Notes: generated from the sequence alone by a model not told the origin. 64,000 nt of DNA from Acidobacteriota bacterium (GCA_016185425.1 JACPNQ010000032.1:102687-166686); one strand, 5' to 3'; positions 23,427-32,142 are shown, counted from the stretch's first letter. Translations and numbers: made by a program.

Positions 23427-25013
23427 ATGGCAAAACAGATTACTTATAGTGACAACTCCCGTCAAGCGATCCTCCGCGGTGTTAATCAGCTCGCCGACGC
23501 AGTAAAGGTGACTCTCGGACCCCGAGGCCGGAACGTCGTTCTCGAAAAGAAATACGGCGGACCGACGATCACCAAAGATGGTGTGACGGTGGCCAAAGAG
23601 ATCGAGTTGAAGGACCCGCTGGAGAATATGGGTGCCCAGATGGTGCGCGAAGTGGCGTCGAAAACCTCTGACGTTGCCGGAGACGGTACCACCACGGCCA
23701 CGATTCTGGCTCAGGCAATCTACCGGGAAGGTGTCAAAGCCGTCACCGCTGGGGCGAACCCGATGGCCATTAAGCGCGGCATCGATAAGGCCGTGGAAGT
23801 TGCCGTCGAGGAGGTCAAGAAGCTCTCCAAGCCCGTCTCCGGCGACATGATAGCCCAGGTGGGCAGCATCTCCGCCAACAGCGACTCCACCATCGGCAAC
23901 ATCATCGCCGAGGCAATGAAGAAGGTGGGCAAGGACGGCGTGATCACGGTCGAGGAAGCCAAGACTATGACCACCGAATTGCAGACAGTGGACGGGATGC
24001 AATTCGATCGCGGGTACCTTTCACCCTACTTCGTGAGCGACGCCGAACGCATGGAGTGCGTTTTCGAGGATCCCTACATCCTCATTCACGACAAGAAGAT
24101 CAGCAATATGAAGGATCTGTTGCCCATTCTCGAGCAAATTGCTCGCGCAGGTAAGCCGCTTCTAGTGATCGGCGAAGAGGTGGAAGGCGAGGCTTTGGCC
24201 ACGCTCGTAGTTAACAAACTCCGCGGCACGCTCAGTGCGTGCGCCGTGAAAGCCCCGGGCTTCGGCGACCGCCGCAAGGCAATGCTGGAAGATATCTCGA
24301 TCCTGACTGGCGGCAAGGCAATCATGGAAGAGACCGGCATCAAGCTGGAGGGCCTCAAGCTGGAGGATCTGGGCCACGCGAAACGTGTCACGGTGGACAA
24401 GGACACCACGACCATCATCGACGGCGCCGGATCGCAGAAGAGCATCGAGGGCCGGATCAAGCAACTCCGGGCACAGGTCGAAGAGACAACCTCGGACTAT
24501 GACCGCGAGAAACTGCAGGAGCGGCTGGCGAAGCTGTCGGGTGGCGTGGCGATCATCAAGGTCGGTGCCGCAACCGAAACCGAGATGAAGGAGAAGAAGG
24601 CCCGCGTAGAAGACGCTCTCCATGCCACGCGGGCGGCGGTCGAGGAAGGCATCGTACCCGGCGGAGGGGTAGCATTGTTGCGAGCCTCGATTGCGCTGCA
24701 GGCCCTTAAACTCAAGGGCGACGAGCAGTTCGGAGTCACAATCGTCCGTCGTGCGTGCGAGGAGCCCGTGCGGCAGATTGTGCGGAACTGCGGAACCGAA
24801 GGTGCCGTAGTAGTCGAAAAGATCAGGGGCCACCAAGACCCAAATTTTGGTTTCAACGCCTCCACTGAACAATACGAAGACCTGGTGAAGGCCGGCGTGA
24901 TCGACCCCACCAAGGTAACCCGCACAGCCCTGCAAAATGCGGCTTCTATCGCCTCTCTCATGCTCACGACCGAGGCTATGATCTGCGGGATTGTGGAGGA
25001 GTCGGGCGAATAG
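23427..25013 (+). CDS. groEL: Chaperonin GroEL lacking the Gly-Gly-Met tail
   Basis: A 528-residue 60-kDa chaperonin. ATPase motifs TLGPRGRNV, DGVTVAKEI and GDGTTTAT are intact, as are the apical-domain segment (YLSPYFVSDAE...) and the VEEGIVPGGGVALLRA region. The C-terminus stops at MICGIVEESGE; the flexible GGM repeats found in most housekeeping GroELs are missing. This, together with the accessory location behind an XRE-controlled promoter, suggests a specialised second copy and not the main housekeeping chaperonin. A housekeeping copy elsewhere in the genome is expected but cannot be seen here. Confidence 0.96.
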   Translation: MAKQITYSDNSRQAILRGVNQLADAVKVTLGPRGRNVVLEKKYGGPTITKDGVTVAKEIELKDPLENMGAQMVREVASKTSDVAGDGTTTATILAQAIYREGVKAVTAGANPMAIKRGIDKAVEVAVEEVKKLSKPVSGDMIAQVGSISANSDSTIGNIIAEAMKKVGKDGVITVEEAKTMTTELQTVDGMQFDRGYLSPYFVSDAERMECVFEDPYILIHDKKISNMKDLLPILEQIARAGKPLLVIGEEVEGEALATLVVNKLRGTLSACAVKAPGFGDRRKAMLEDISILTGGKAIMEETGIKLEGLKLEDLGHAKRVTVDKDTTTIIDGAGSQKSIEGRIKQLRAQVEETTSDYDREKLQERLAKLSGGVAIIKVGAATETEMKEKKARVEDALHATRAAVEEGIVPGGGVALLRASIALQALKLKGDEQFGVTIVRRACEEPVRQIVRNCGTEGAVVVEKIRGHQDPNFGFNASTEQYEDLVKAGVIDPTKVTRTALQNAASIASLMLTTEAMICGIVEESGE

Positions 25014-25020
25014 GACAGGG

Positions 25021-25251
25021 ATGAACAAGAGACTAGCGAAGAGGCACCAGCGCCAAGTTGCGCGCGCGAAAGATCGAGTGAAACTGTCGGATCCTGACGT
25101 GCGCACGCCCGAACAACTGGCCGCAGCGCGGGAGGCTAGCCGCGCTGTGTCCAGGTTCCGCAACGACCCCCACGCCAAATATTTCACGCCATCCGTGAAT
25201 GCCGCGGAACGTGCCGAAGACACTACGTCGAAGGTGGAGACAGGGTCTTGA
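25021..25251 (+). CDS. Small basic protein of unknown function
   Basis: A 76-residue, strongly charged protein beginning MNKRLAKRHQRQVARAKDRVKLSDPDVRTPEQLAAAREASRAVSRF in part, helical in character and lysine/arginine-rich at the N-terminus. It could bind nucleic acid, but no family was recognised. The ATG lies 7 bp after the groEL stop, so it is co-transcribed. Confidence 0.6.
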   Translation: MNKRLAKRHQRQVARAKDRVKLSDPDVRTPEQLAAAREASRAVSRFRNDPHAKYFTPSVNAAERAEDTTSKVETGS

Positions 25252-25436
25252 TCCACGCTAAATTCGGGCTGTCCATGCGCTGTCCCCATTGCAGATCCAT
25301 CGATTTTAGAAGTGTAAGCGCCGGAAATGCCATCGAGACGGCTTTCCTATGGCTTCTTCAACCCTACTGGTGCTCTCTTTGCGGTAACCGCTTTTTCCTG
25401 TTCCGTTGGCAAACTCCCGTCGGCAGTACGGCGTAA
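25248..25436 (+). CDS. Small zinc-ribbon protein
   Basis: A 62-residue protein with two CXXC knuckles (CPHC and CSLC) about 30 residues apart, each followed by aromatic residues (CGNRFFLFRW), typical of a zinc ribbon. The TTG at 25248 overlaps the previous stop and would be coupled to it. An ATG at 25275, directly before the first knuckle, is an alternative that would give 53 residues. Function unknown; it closes the groES-groEL operon. Confidence 0.55.
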   Translation: MIHAKFGLSMRCPHCRSIDFRSVSAGNAIETAFLWLLQPYWCSLCGNRFFLFRWQTPVGSTA

Positions 25437-26038
25437 GACCGGCCGTGCGGCGGAGGCAGCCCACTCGGGTCCAGCCAGTCGAGATCCCTGTCAGAGCGGC
25501 GGAGAATTCGCACGGACCCGTCGCATGGGTTTACCCAAGGCGATTTCCTTGGCCAGCCTATACTCGCCCAATGTTTCTTTCGGGCGGCCTCAATGCGCCG
25601 CTGTGCCTGCTCCTTCAGCATCGTGCTGCTTGGAAGCTGTGTCCGAGCCGCAACATCCGTGCGGAGGAAAAATGCGTGACCCTTTCCAGCGTCAGGTATT
25701 GGGATCGCCACCAGCGGTGTGCCCGATTCCCTCAGGTGGCGCGAAAGAGAACCGCTGTTGAGATGGAATCGCCTGGCGAGGACCGATGTTGCCACGTATC
25801 GTTCCGCGAATTGCTGGACCGCTTTGGCGGGTATGAGCCTCGCAAAACCATCCCGAAAGCCGTCGGAAGCGGTAAGCAGGCCTTGATCTGCTAGGCCGCG
25901 AATGACATTGGTTCTGACCGCCAACAAGCCTGCAGCTTCCCTGTAATTGAGGAAGCCTTCCGGTGACGCCGCAATGTCGGGCGCCGGGCGGTACTTGCGG
26001 AGATCGTCGGACCGGAACAGGTAATCAGTGATCCCTAG
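25364..26038 (-). pseudogene. Degenerate frame resembling the C-terminal part of a TniQ-type transposition protein
   Basis: A minus-strand frame of about 220 codons bounded upstream by an in-frame stop (26039-26041) and lacking a start codon with a ribosome-binding site. It reads DYLFRSDDLRKYRP, then two HTH-like units (FLNYREAAGLLAVRTNVIRGLADQGLL and ATSVLARRFHLNSGSLSRHLRESG), each followed by a short strand. This is the arrangement seen in C-termini of TniQ/TnsD-like proteins. The zinc and N-terminal parts are absent. The 3' end overlaps the zinc-ribbon gene on the other strand. I read it as debris of a mobile element, with moderate certainty. Confidence 0.45.
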
Positions 26039-26149
26039 CTAGCGGCTCGACTATCCGCCCGAACTCAGTTCCAAACTTCGAAAATATTTTAAACTCACTC
26101 TTACGCAATGACATGCAGGGAAAACGCCCCCGCCTGCCGATCCGTTTTC

Positions 26150-26231
26150 TTGACTCCGGGTGATAGGGTGAAAGTAGAGAGGAGCGAAACGCTCCCCGCC
26201 AAAGGCCCTCGCCAAAAACGAGGGCCTTTTT
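26150..26231 (+). promoter_or_regulatory. Leader with promoter-like box, hairpin and terminator
   Basis: TTGACT (26150-26155) is a good -35 box. Its -10 is less clear but should fall in the GTGAAAGTAGAG stretch near 26170-26180. Immediately after it a perfect 6-bp stem with AAA loop (26181-26195) is followed by an intrinsic terminator (26201-26231). The start of the downstream gene is 30 bp beyond the terminator. A short terminated RNA or an attenuator would produce this layout. Confidence 0.5.
26201..26231 (+). terminator. Rho-independent terminator
   Basis: GGCCCTCG and CGAGGGCC form an 8-bp GC-rich stem, extended by an AAA/TTT flank, around a CCAAAAA loop and followed by five T. It lies upstream of the 26261 gene, between its apparent promoter and its start. 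Confidence 0.88.
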
Positions 26232-26260
26232 CATTTCATAAATCGAAACGAGGAACCGAT

Positions 26261-27001
26261 ATGACCAACGAAGACCGCGCCAAAATCGCCCGCGAAAACG
26301 GCGCCAAATCCAAAGGCCCCGTCACGCCCGAAGGCAAGGAGAAATCCGCCCGCAACGCCATCACACATGGCATGCGCGCCACCGCCCTCAAACTCATCGT
26401 CCCGCCCCACTCCGCCTGCCTTGTCAACGAGGACCGCCATGAATTCTACAACCTCTTCGACACCCTCATCGCCAAATTCCGGCCCGCCGACCAGGCTGAA
26501 ATCTCCGTCGTCCGCGAAATCGTCGAATGCCAGTGGAAGATCGAACGCAACAAGAAGCTCGAAACCGCCATCTACAACCGCGAGCTCATGCGCCAGAACG
26601 TCCGCGTCGTCCCGTCTCTCCCAGAGCTCCGCCAACTAGAAATTTCCATCGCCGCCGAGGAAGCCCTCACCGGCAACAAGACCTTGGCCGAACTGCGCAA
26701 GAGCACCCTAACCTGCCAGCGCGCCATCGGCACACTGCAGCGCCGCCTCGTCGGCCTGCAGAGGAATTGGGCTCCCGCCGCCGGCGTACCCCCCGATGCC
26801 GGCGCCGACCGCGAGGCCAACGACTTCATCCCCAAACGAACCGAACAAGAGCAGCCGCAACCTGCTGAAAACACAGAAAGAACCTTCCATGTCAACGGTC
26901 CGGTGACCCCCAACGTCATCAACCTCTACCGGGAGATCTTCCACCCAAATTCGGCTGAATTCATCGGCCACGAGATGCCGACCGATCAGGAGGTGGCCTA
27001 A
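26261..27001 (+). CDS. Multicopy-family protein of unknown function
   Basis: A 246-residue soluble protein. The N-terminus (EDRAKIARENGAKSKGPVT, then PEGKEKSARNAITHG) is the hallmark of a family that I know from Acidobacteria and Planctomycetes as many near-identical copies per genome. The middle is charged and helical (FRPADQAEISVVREIVECQWKIERNKKLETAIYNRELM), and the C-terminus is Pro/Gln-rich. The ATG at 26261 has GAGGA about 8 nt upstream; the frame is open upstream through the terminator, which cannot be coding. Codon use is strongly C-ending. No enzymatic motif is visible. A role in nucleic-acid binding or in a repeat element is a guess. Confidence 0.75.
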   Translation: MTNEDRAKIARENGAKSKGPVTPEGKEKSARNAITHGMRATALKLIVPPHSACLVNEDRHEFYNLFDTLIAKFRPADQAEISVVREIVECQWKIERNKKLETAIYNRELMRQNVRVVPSLPELRQLEISIAAEEALTGNKTLAELRKSTLTCQRAIGTLQRRLVGLQRNWAPAAGVPPDAGADREANDFIPKRTEQEQPQPAENTERTFHVNGPVTPNVINLYREIFHPNSAEFIGHEMPTDQEVA

Positions 27002-27058
27002 TCGGCTATGTGAAACGCCCCAGAGTCCGGACACCGCCTCGGACCACACCCGAAGTGT

Positions 27059-27580
27059 CTACACGGTTCGCTGAAACCCGACCTCGTCCTTCCACTCCTC
27101 CAGCGTGTTGTACGTAATCGGGCAATAGGTCGCACGCTCCGCCATCGCCCACATGCGGTGCATCAACGATCCGGGCCCGCGCACCAGGTGTGGAAAATCC
27201 TCGCACGACGCCGGCCGCCCTTCGTAAACCAGGCACTCGTTCCCGTTCAGGAAGATGCACCCCGCCTCCGTGCGCTTCAGGATGCGGCCCTCGTCCGCGC
27301 TCAACTCGGTGCACTCGCGCAGGAAACGGTCGCGTTTCATCCCCGCTGCCTTGGCCACCTTGTCGATATCGCGATCCACCAGCCGCGCCGTCGCCGTGCG
27401 GCAGCAGTTGGCGCACTGGAGGCAATCGATCTCCCCCTCCACCTTCTGCGCGATCGCCTTCAGCTTCCGCTCCACGAACGCATGGCGGCTCATATGCTGC
27501 CGCAACTTCTTGTTCTCGTCGAGCTTCAGTTCTCCCAGCCGCTTGATCTGTACCAGGTCGGTGACGATCGTCCTACTCAT
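27059..27580 (-). CDS. YkgJ-type cysteine-cluster protein
   Basis: A 173-residue soluble protein with the YkgJ/Fli-like zinc or iron-binding signature: CLQCANCC (about 53-60), then GCIFLNGNECLVYEGRPASCEDFP (about 107-130). All conserved cysteines are present. The exact role of the family is unknown; a metal-dependent oxygenase or chelatase-like role has been suggested for some members. The ATG at 27580 overlaps the stop of the permease gene by 8 bp, so the two are translated together. Confidence 0.82.
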   Translation of the reverse strand: MSRTIVTDLVQIKRLGELKLDENKKLRQHMSRHAFVERKLKAIAQKVEGEIDCLQCANCCRTATARLVDRDIDKVAKAAGMKRDRFLRECTELSADEGRILKRTEAGCIFLNGNECLVYEGRPASCEDFPHLVRGPGSLMHRMWAMAERATYCPITYNTLEEWKDEVGFQRTV

Positions 27581-29987
27581 ACCTTAAGGCTACCAGCGGA
27601 TCGACGCGCGATGCCCGGAACGCCGGAGCAAGGCAGGCCAGCGCCGCCACCAGCCCAAGCACCAGCGTCACCGCGGCGTATGTCGGCAGGTCCGCCGGCG
27701 CCACGCCGAATAGCAGCTTCTCCACCAACCGGGACGCCGCCAGCGCCACCGCCGCGCCGATAGCCAGCCCGATGCCCGAGAGCAGCAACCCCTCCCGGAG
27801 CACGAGCCCCAGCACCTGCCCCTGCTGCGCGCCCAGCGCCATGCGGATGCCGATCTCAGCCGTCCGCTGCTGCACGGTCTGCGACAACACTCCGTAGATC
27901 CCGACGGCCGCGAGCAATAACGCCACCGACGCCAGCACACCCAGCAGCCATGCCGCCACTCGCTGCGCCAGCAGGGAGTCCAGCACCCGCTCGCTCATCG
28001 TCTTCACGTCGAACATCGGCAGGTCTTTGTCGATCGCCGCCAGGTCGCGCCGCAGTGCCACCGTCAGCGCCGCCGGATCGCCCGCCGTCCGCACCATCAC
28101 GTTCAAACTTCCGGTCCGCAACTGCGGGAGCACGAAGTAGTAGGCGCCCTTCGATTCCGCGTCCAGCTTCGAATGCTTCACCACGCCCACCACGCCGGCG
28201 ATCCGTACCCATGCCGGTCCGCCGCGGCGAATCCGCTTACCCACCGCATCGCCCGCGGGCCAGTAGAGCTTCGCCAGGTTCTCATCCACCACCGCCACCG
28301 GCTCCGTCGTCTCGCGGTCACCGTCCGTGAACAGCCGTCCCGCCTTCAGCGGGATCTGCATCGTCTGGAAATAATCCCAGCTCACAATACGGATCTCGCC
28401 GTGCGGCCCCGCCTGGTTTGGCGCCACGTCGCGGCCCTCAATTGAAAACGAGCTCTGCGAATTGCTGCCGCTGAATGGCAGCGACGACACCACCCCCGCG
28501 CTCTGCACGCCCGGCAGGGCCTTGGCCTTCTCCCGAATCTGGTCGAACAGCCGCGTCACCTTCTCCGCCGTGTCGAACCGCTCGCCTGGTAGCGAGACGC
28601 GGTAGCTGATCAGCCCCGTTGGATTGAATCCGGCGCTCACCTTCTGTAGCTCCAGGAAGCTGCGCACCAGCAACCCCGCGCCGACCAGCAGCAGAGTCGA
28701 CAACGCCACCTCCCCTACGACCAGCGCCGCTCGCACACGCCCTTTCCGCAGGCTCGCTCCCGCCCCGCGCGAACCGTCCTTCAGCACGGTATTCAAGTCC
28801 TGCCGTCCTGCCTGCAGCGCCGGCAGTACCCCGAACAGGATGCCCGTCAGAACCGATAGCCCTAGGGTGAACAGCAGCACCGGACCGTCAACGGCCACAT
28901 CCTTAATCCGCGGAAAGTTGGCCGGCGCAAGCGAGATCAGCGCCCGCATGACCCCATAGCCCGCCGCCAGCCCGGCCAACCCGCTCAACAATCCAAGGAG
29001 CACACTCTCCGCGAGCATCTGCGCAATCAGATGCCGTCTCGTCGCGCCCAGCGCTGCGCGAATGCCCATCTCCCGCCCGCGCCCCGCGCCGCGCGCCAGC
29101 AGCAGGTTGGCTACGTTGGCGCACGCGATCAACAGCACGAAACCCACCGCCGCCAGCAGCGTGAACAACGGCGCCGCCAGCGTCCCCGTCAGCACTTCCG
29201 TCATCGGCGTCATCGCGATCGACCAGCCGCTATCGGCCGGATACGCGTTCGGATTCGCCCGTCGCAGTTCCTCGGTCATCGAGCGCAGCCGATCCTTCGC
29301 CTGCTCCGGCGATAGCCCTTCAGCCAGCCGCCCCACCGTGAACAGCGACTGGTTGCCGCGCCGCGCCGGGTCCAACTGCTGCGGAGTAAACGCCGCCGGC
29401 ACCCACACTTCAAACGGCGCCAGAAAGCCCAACGCCTGCGGCACCACGCCGATCACCTGGTACGGCTTCTCATTGAGCCGGATCGTCTGCCCGATAACAT
29501 CCGCCCTCCCTCCAAACGCCCGCTTCCACAGCCCCTCATCCAATACCGCGACCGCGTCGTGACCCGGCCGGTCTTCGTCCTCGGTAAACATCCGCCCGGC
29601 GATTGGCCTGATCGCCATAATCGAAAATGCCGACGCTGTCGCCGCCGCTCCCGACCACCGCTCCGCGCGGTCCACGCCGGAATAGTTGAAGCTCATTCCC
29701 TGGATCGACATGACGTCCTGGAACAGGTCCGTGTGCCGGCGGTAGTCCACGTGGTCCACCGGCGAGGTCGACGCCCGTAACAGCCCGATCGAGCCGTACG
29801 AGTTGTTCATTACCATCAACTGCTCCGGCTTCGGGAATGGCAGCGGCTTCAGCAGCACCCCGTTGACGATGCTGAATATCGCCGTGTTCGCTCCAATCCC
29901 CAGCGCCAGCGTCAACATCGCCACTGCTGTGAAACCAGGGCTCTTGGCCAACCCGCGCCATGCGAATCGAAGATTGGAGCCAGTCAT
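27573..29987 (-). CDS. MacB/FtsX-like orphan permease (ADOP type)
   Basis: An 804-residue permease with two MacB_PCD periplasmic domains and two FtsX transmembrane units. The N-terminus MTGSNLRFAWRGLAKSPGFTAVAMLTLALGIGANTAIFSIVNGVLLKPLPF is diagnostic in pieces. The first FtsX unit begins near residue 280 (LLAAVGFVLLIACANVANLLLARGAGR) and the second near 680 (VAAWLLGVLASVALLLAAVGIYGVLSQ). No ATPase gene is adjacent, as usual for this acidobacterial expansion. The ATG at 29987 with GGGAG just upstream was chosen; the frame runs on upstream over the divergent purC gene. Transported substrate unknown. Confidence 0.9.
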   Translation of the reverse strand: MTGSNLRFAWRGLAKSPGFTAVAMLTLALGIGANTAIFSIVNGVLLKPLPFPKPEQLMVMNNSYGSIGLLRASTSPVDHVDYRRHTDLFQDVMSIQGMSFNYSGVDRAERWSGAAATASAFSIMAIRPIAGRMFTEDEDRPGHDAVAVLDEGLWKRAFGGRADVIGQTIRLNEKPYQVIGVVPQALGFLAPFEVWVPAAFTPQQLDPARRGNQSLFTVGRLAEGLSPEQAKDRLRSMTEELRRANPNAYPADSGWSIAMTPMTEVLTGTLAAPLFTLLAAVGFVLLIACANVANLLLARGAGRGREMGIRAALGATRRHLIAQMLAESVLLGLLSGLAGLAAGYGVMRALISLAPANFPRIKDVAVDGPVLLFTLGLSVLTGILFGVLPALQAGRQDLNTVLKDGSRGAGASLRKGRVRAALVVGEVALSTLLLVGAGLLVRSFLELQKVSAGFNPTGLISYRVSLPGERFDTAEKVTRLFDQIREKAKALPGVQSAGVVSSLPFSGSNSQSSFSIEGRDVAPNQAGPHGEIRIVSWDYFQTMQIPLKAGRLFTDGDRETTEPVAVVDENLAKLYWPAGDAVGKRIRRGGPAWVRIAGVVGVVKHSKLDAESKGAYYFVLPQLRTGSLNVMVRTAGDPAALTVALRRDLAAIDKDLPMFDVKTMSERVLDSLLAQRVAAWLLGVLASVALLLAAVGIYGVLSQTVQQRTAEIGIRMALGAQQGQVLGLVLREGLLLSGIGLAIGAAVALAASRLVEKLLFGVAPADLPTYAAVTLVLGLVAALACLAPAFRASRVDPLVALRYE

Positions 29988-30038
29988 ATCTCCCTCAATA
30001 CGGACGGCGGGGCCCGAAGTTCCATAAAATGGAGGAAC

Positions 30039-30923
30039 ATGCCCCTTGTCCTCGAATCCAACTTGCCCGGCCTGGAACTCATCCGCCGTGGCAAGGTCCG
30101 CGACGTTTATTCCATCGACGCCGAACGCCTCCTTATCGTAGCAACGGATCGCATCTCCGCCTTCGACGTCATTCTTGGCAGCGGCATCCCCGACAAGGGC
30201 CGCGTACTCACGCAGATCAGCCTGTTCTGGTTCGACTTTCTGTCCGGGATCCCCAACCACCTGATCTCCGCCAAAGTCGACGAATACCCCGCATTCCTGC
30301 ACCAATACCGTGACCAGCTTGACGGCCGCTCCATGCTTGTCCGCCGCGCCAGGATGGTCGATATCGAGTGCGTCGCGCGAGGCTACCTCTCCGGCTCCGG
30401 CTGGAAGGAATATAAGGCGCAAGGCACCATCTGCGGCATTCCGCTCCCGGCAAATCTCCTCGAAAGCGATCGCCTCCCCGCCCCGATTTTCACGCCCGCC
30501 ACCAAGGCCCAATCCGGCCACGACGAGAACATCTCGTTCGAGGAGACCGCCAAGTCGATCGGCGCTCCCCTCGCCTCACGCCTCCGCGACCTCACCATCC
30601 GGATCTACAGCCAGGCCGCCGCTTACGCCGAAACACGCGGCATCATCCTCGCCGACACCAAGTTCGAGTTCGGCTTCGTTGGCAACGAGCTTGTTCTGGG
30701 CGACGAGGTGCTGACGCCCGATTCTTCCCGCTTCTGGCCCCGCGTCTCCTACAAGCCCGGTGGCGGTCAGCCCAGCTACGACAAGCAGTTCGTCCGGGAC
30801 TATCTGGAATCGATCGCCTGGAATAAGCAGCCGCCCGGGCCGGTGTTGCCGGATGCCGTCGTGGAGCAAACCGCAAATAAATACAAAGAAGCCTACAAAG
30901 TCCTGACCGGCAAGTCGCTATGA
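30039..30923 (+). CDS. purC: Phosphoribosylaminoimidazole-succinocarboxamide synthase
   Basis: A 294-residue SAICAR synthetase that joins CAIR and aspartate with ATP in purine biosynthesis. Signatures seen: RRGKVRDVYSID at the N-terminus, ATDRISAFDVIL, ECVARGYLSGSGWKEY, ILADTKFEFG and DEVLTPDSSRFWP. GGAGG lies 5 nt before the ATG. The stop shares ATGA with the start of the CvpA-like gene, an arrangement also seen in other bacteria where cvpA accompanies purine genes. Confidence 0.97.
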   Translation: MPLVLESNLPGLELIRRGKVRDVYSIDAERLLIVATDRISAFDVILGSGIPDKGRVLTQISLFWFDFLSGIPNHLISAKVDEYPAFLHQYRDQLDGRSMLVRRARMVDIECVARGYLSGSGWKEYKAQGTICGIPLPANLLESDRLPAPIFTPATKAQSGHDENISFEETAKSIGAPLASRLRDLTIRIYSQAAAYAETRGIILADTKFEFGFVGNELVLGDEVLTPDSSRFWPRVSYKPGGGQPSYDKQFVRDYLESIAWNKQPPGPVLPDAVVEQTANKYKEAYKVLTGKSL

Positions 30924-31477
30924 ACTGGCTGGACATCGTGCTCGCGTCCATCCTCCTCGGCTCAACGGTTGGGGGCTTCGTAAAGGGATTCTTCCGGCTC
31001 GGCATCGGCCTCGCCGCTACCTTTCTCGCTTTCTTGCTCGCATCGTGGTTCTATGCCGAAGCGGGCGACTGGGCAGTCCCCTACACCAGCTCCAAAGGCG
31101 TCGCCCATTTTGTCGGCTACGTCATCATCTTCCTGGGCGTTATGATCGCCGGCGCGCTGCTCGGCCGCTTCCTGGCGCGCGTCTTCAAGTGGATGGGCCT
31201 CTCGTGGCTGGATCGGCTCGGCGGCGGTGTTCTCGGCATTCTCCGCGGCGGCTTAATCAGCCTTGTCATCGTCCTGATGATGACCGCCTTCCTCCCTGGC
31301 GATCCGCCGGCGGCTGTCTTCCATTCCCGCCTGGCGCCGTACGTGCTCGATGGCGCGCACCTGCTCTCTCTCACCACCTCCCCGGAAATGAAGCAACAGT
31401 TCCGGCAAACCTACGAAAAAACCAAGAAGGCGTGGGTCGATCCCGTTCGCCAGAAACTCGAAAAGCTCGAACAATAG
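30920..31477 (+). CDS. CvpA family membrane protein
   Basis: A 185-residue protein with four hydrophobic helices (about 5-25, 28-46, 66-88, 104-125) and a charged C-terminal tail, matching the CvpA/colicin V production family. The glycine-rich first helices (SILLGSTVGGFVKGFFRLGIGLAATFLAFLLA) and LDRLGGGVLGILRGGL are typical. It overlaps purC by 4 bp and is followed 2 bp later by the phosphatase gene. The molecular function of the family is not settled. Confidence 0.87.
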   Translation: MNWLDIVLASILLGSTVGGFVKGFFRLGIGLAATFLAFLLASWFYAEAGDWAVPYTSSKGVAHFVGYVIIFLGVMIAGALLGRFLARVFKWMGLSWLDRLGGGVLGILRGGLISLVIVLMMTAFLPGDPPAAVFHSRLAPYVLDGAHLLSLTTSPEMKQQFRQTYEKTKKAWVDPVRQKLEKLEQ

Positions 31478-31479
31478 GA

Positions 31480-32136
31480 ATGTACTTACTCATATTTGAC
31501 CTCGACGGAACTCTCGTCGACTCCAAGCAGGACCTCATCGACTCCGTCAACGCTACCCGTGGCTACATGAACCTCGGCCCCCTCCACGGCCCAACGGTCG
31601 CACGCTACGTCGGCCGCGGCGCGCTGGCCCTCATCCAGAGCGCGCTCGGCGATTCCGCGTCCGCCGAAGACATTCAGACGGCCCACGAGTTCTTCATCAA
31701 GTACTACGGGGAGCACATGCTCGACAAGACCGTCCTCTATGATGGCGTCCGCGAGTCGCTCGACGCCCTCAAGGAACGAGGCCACTCGCTCGCCGTTCTC
31801 ACCAACAAGCCCGTCCGTTTCAGCGAGCGTATGATGGATCGCCTCGGGCTCGGCCGCCACTTCGTCCGCATCTACGGCGGTAACAGCTTCGAGCCGAAGA
31901 AGAAGCCCGACCCCATCGGCATCCACGCGCTGCTGAGCGAAACGGGTCTCCCGAAAGACCGCACCATTATGGTCGGCGACAGCTCCGTCGACATCCGCAC
32001 CGCGCGCAATGCCGCCGTCCGCTCCTGCGGTGTAACATGGGGCTTCCAACCGGAAACGTTCGTTGAGGAGCCGCCCGATTTCACCATCGATCATATGCGC
32101 CAGCTCCACGAACATATCCTCGCCGAACCCCGGTAA
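31480..32136 (+). CDS. gph: HAD hydrolase, phosphoglycolate phosphatase-like
   Basis: A 218-residue HAD superfamily phosphatase. Motif I FDLDGTLVDS (residues 5-14), motif II VLTNKP, motif III with the lysine of EPKKKPDP, and motif IV VGDSSVDIRTARNA are all present, with an alpha-helical cap between I and II. The closest functional reading is 2-phosphoglycolate phosphatase, which salvages a toxic by-product of DNA repair or RuBisCO side reactions, but related HADs share these motifs. The ATG at 31480 lies 2 bp after the cvpA stop. Confidence 0.82.
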   Translation: MYLLIFDLDGTLVDSKQDLIDSVNATRGYMNLGPLHGPTVARYVGRGALALIQSALGDSASAEDIQTAHEFFIKYYGEHMLDKTVLYDGVRESLDALKERGHSLAVLTNKPVRFSERMMDRLGLGRHFVRIYGGNSFEPKKKPDPIGIHALLSETGLPKDRTIMVGDSSVDIRTARNAAVRSCGVTWGFQPETFVEEPPDFTIDHMRQLHEHILAEPR

Positions 32137-32142
32137 ACACCC

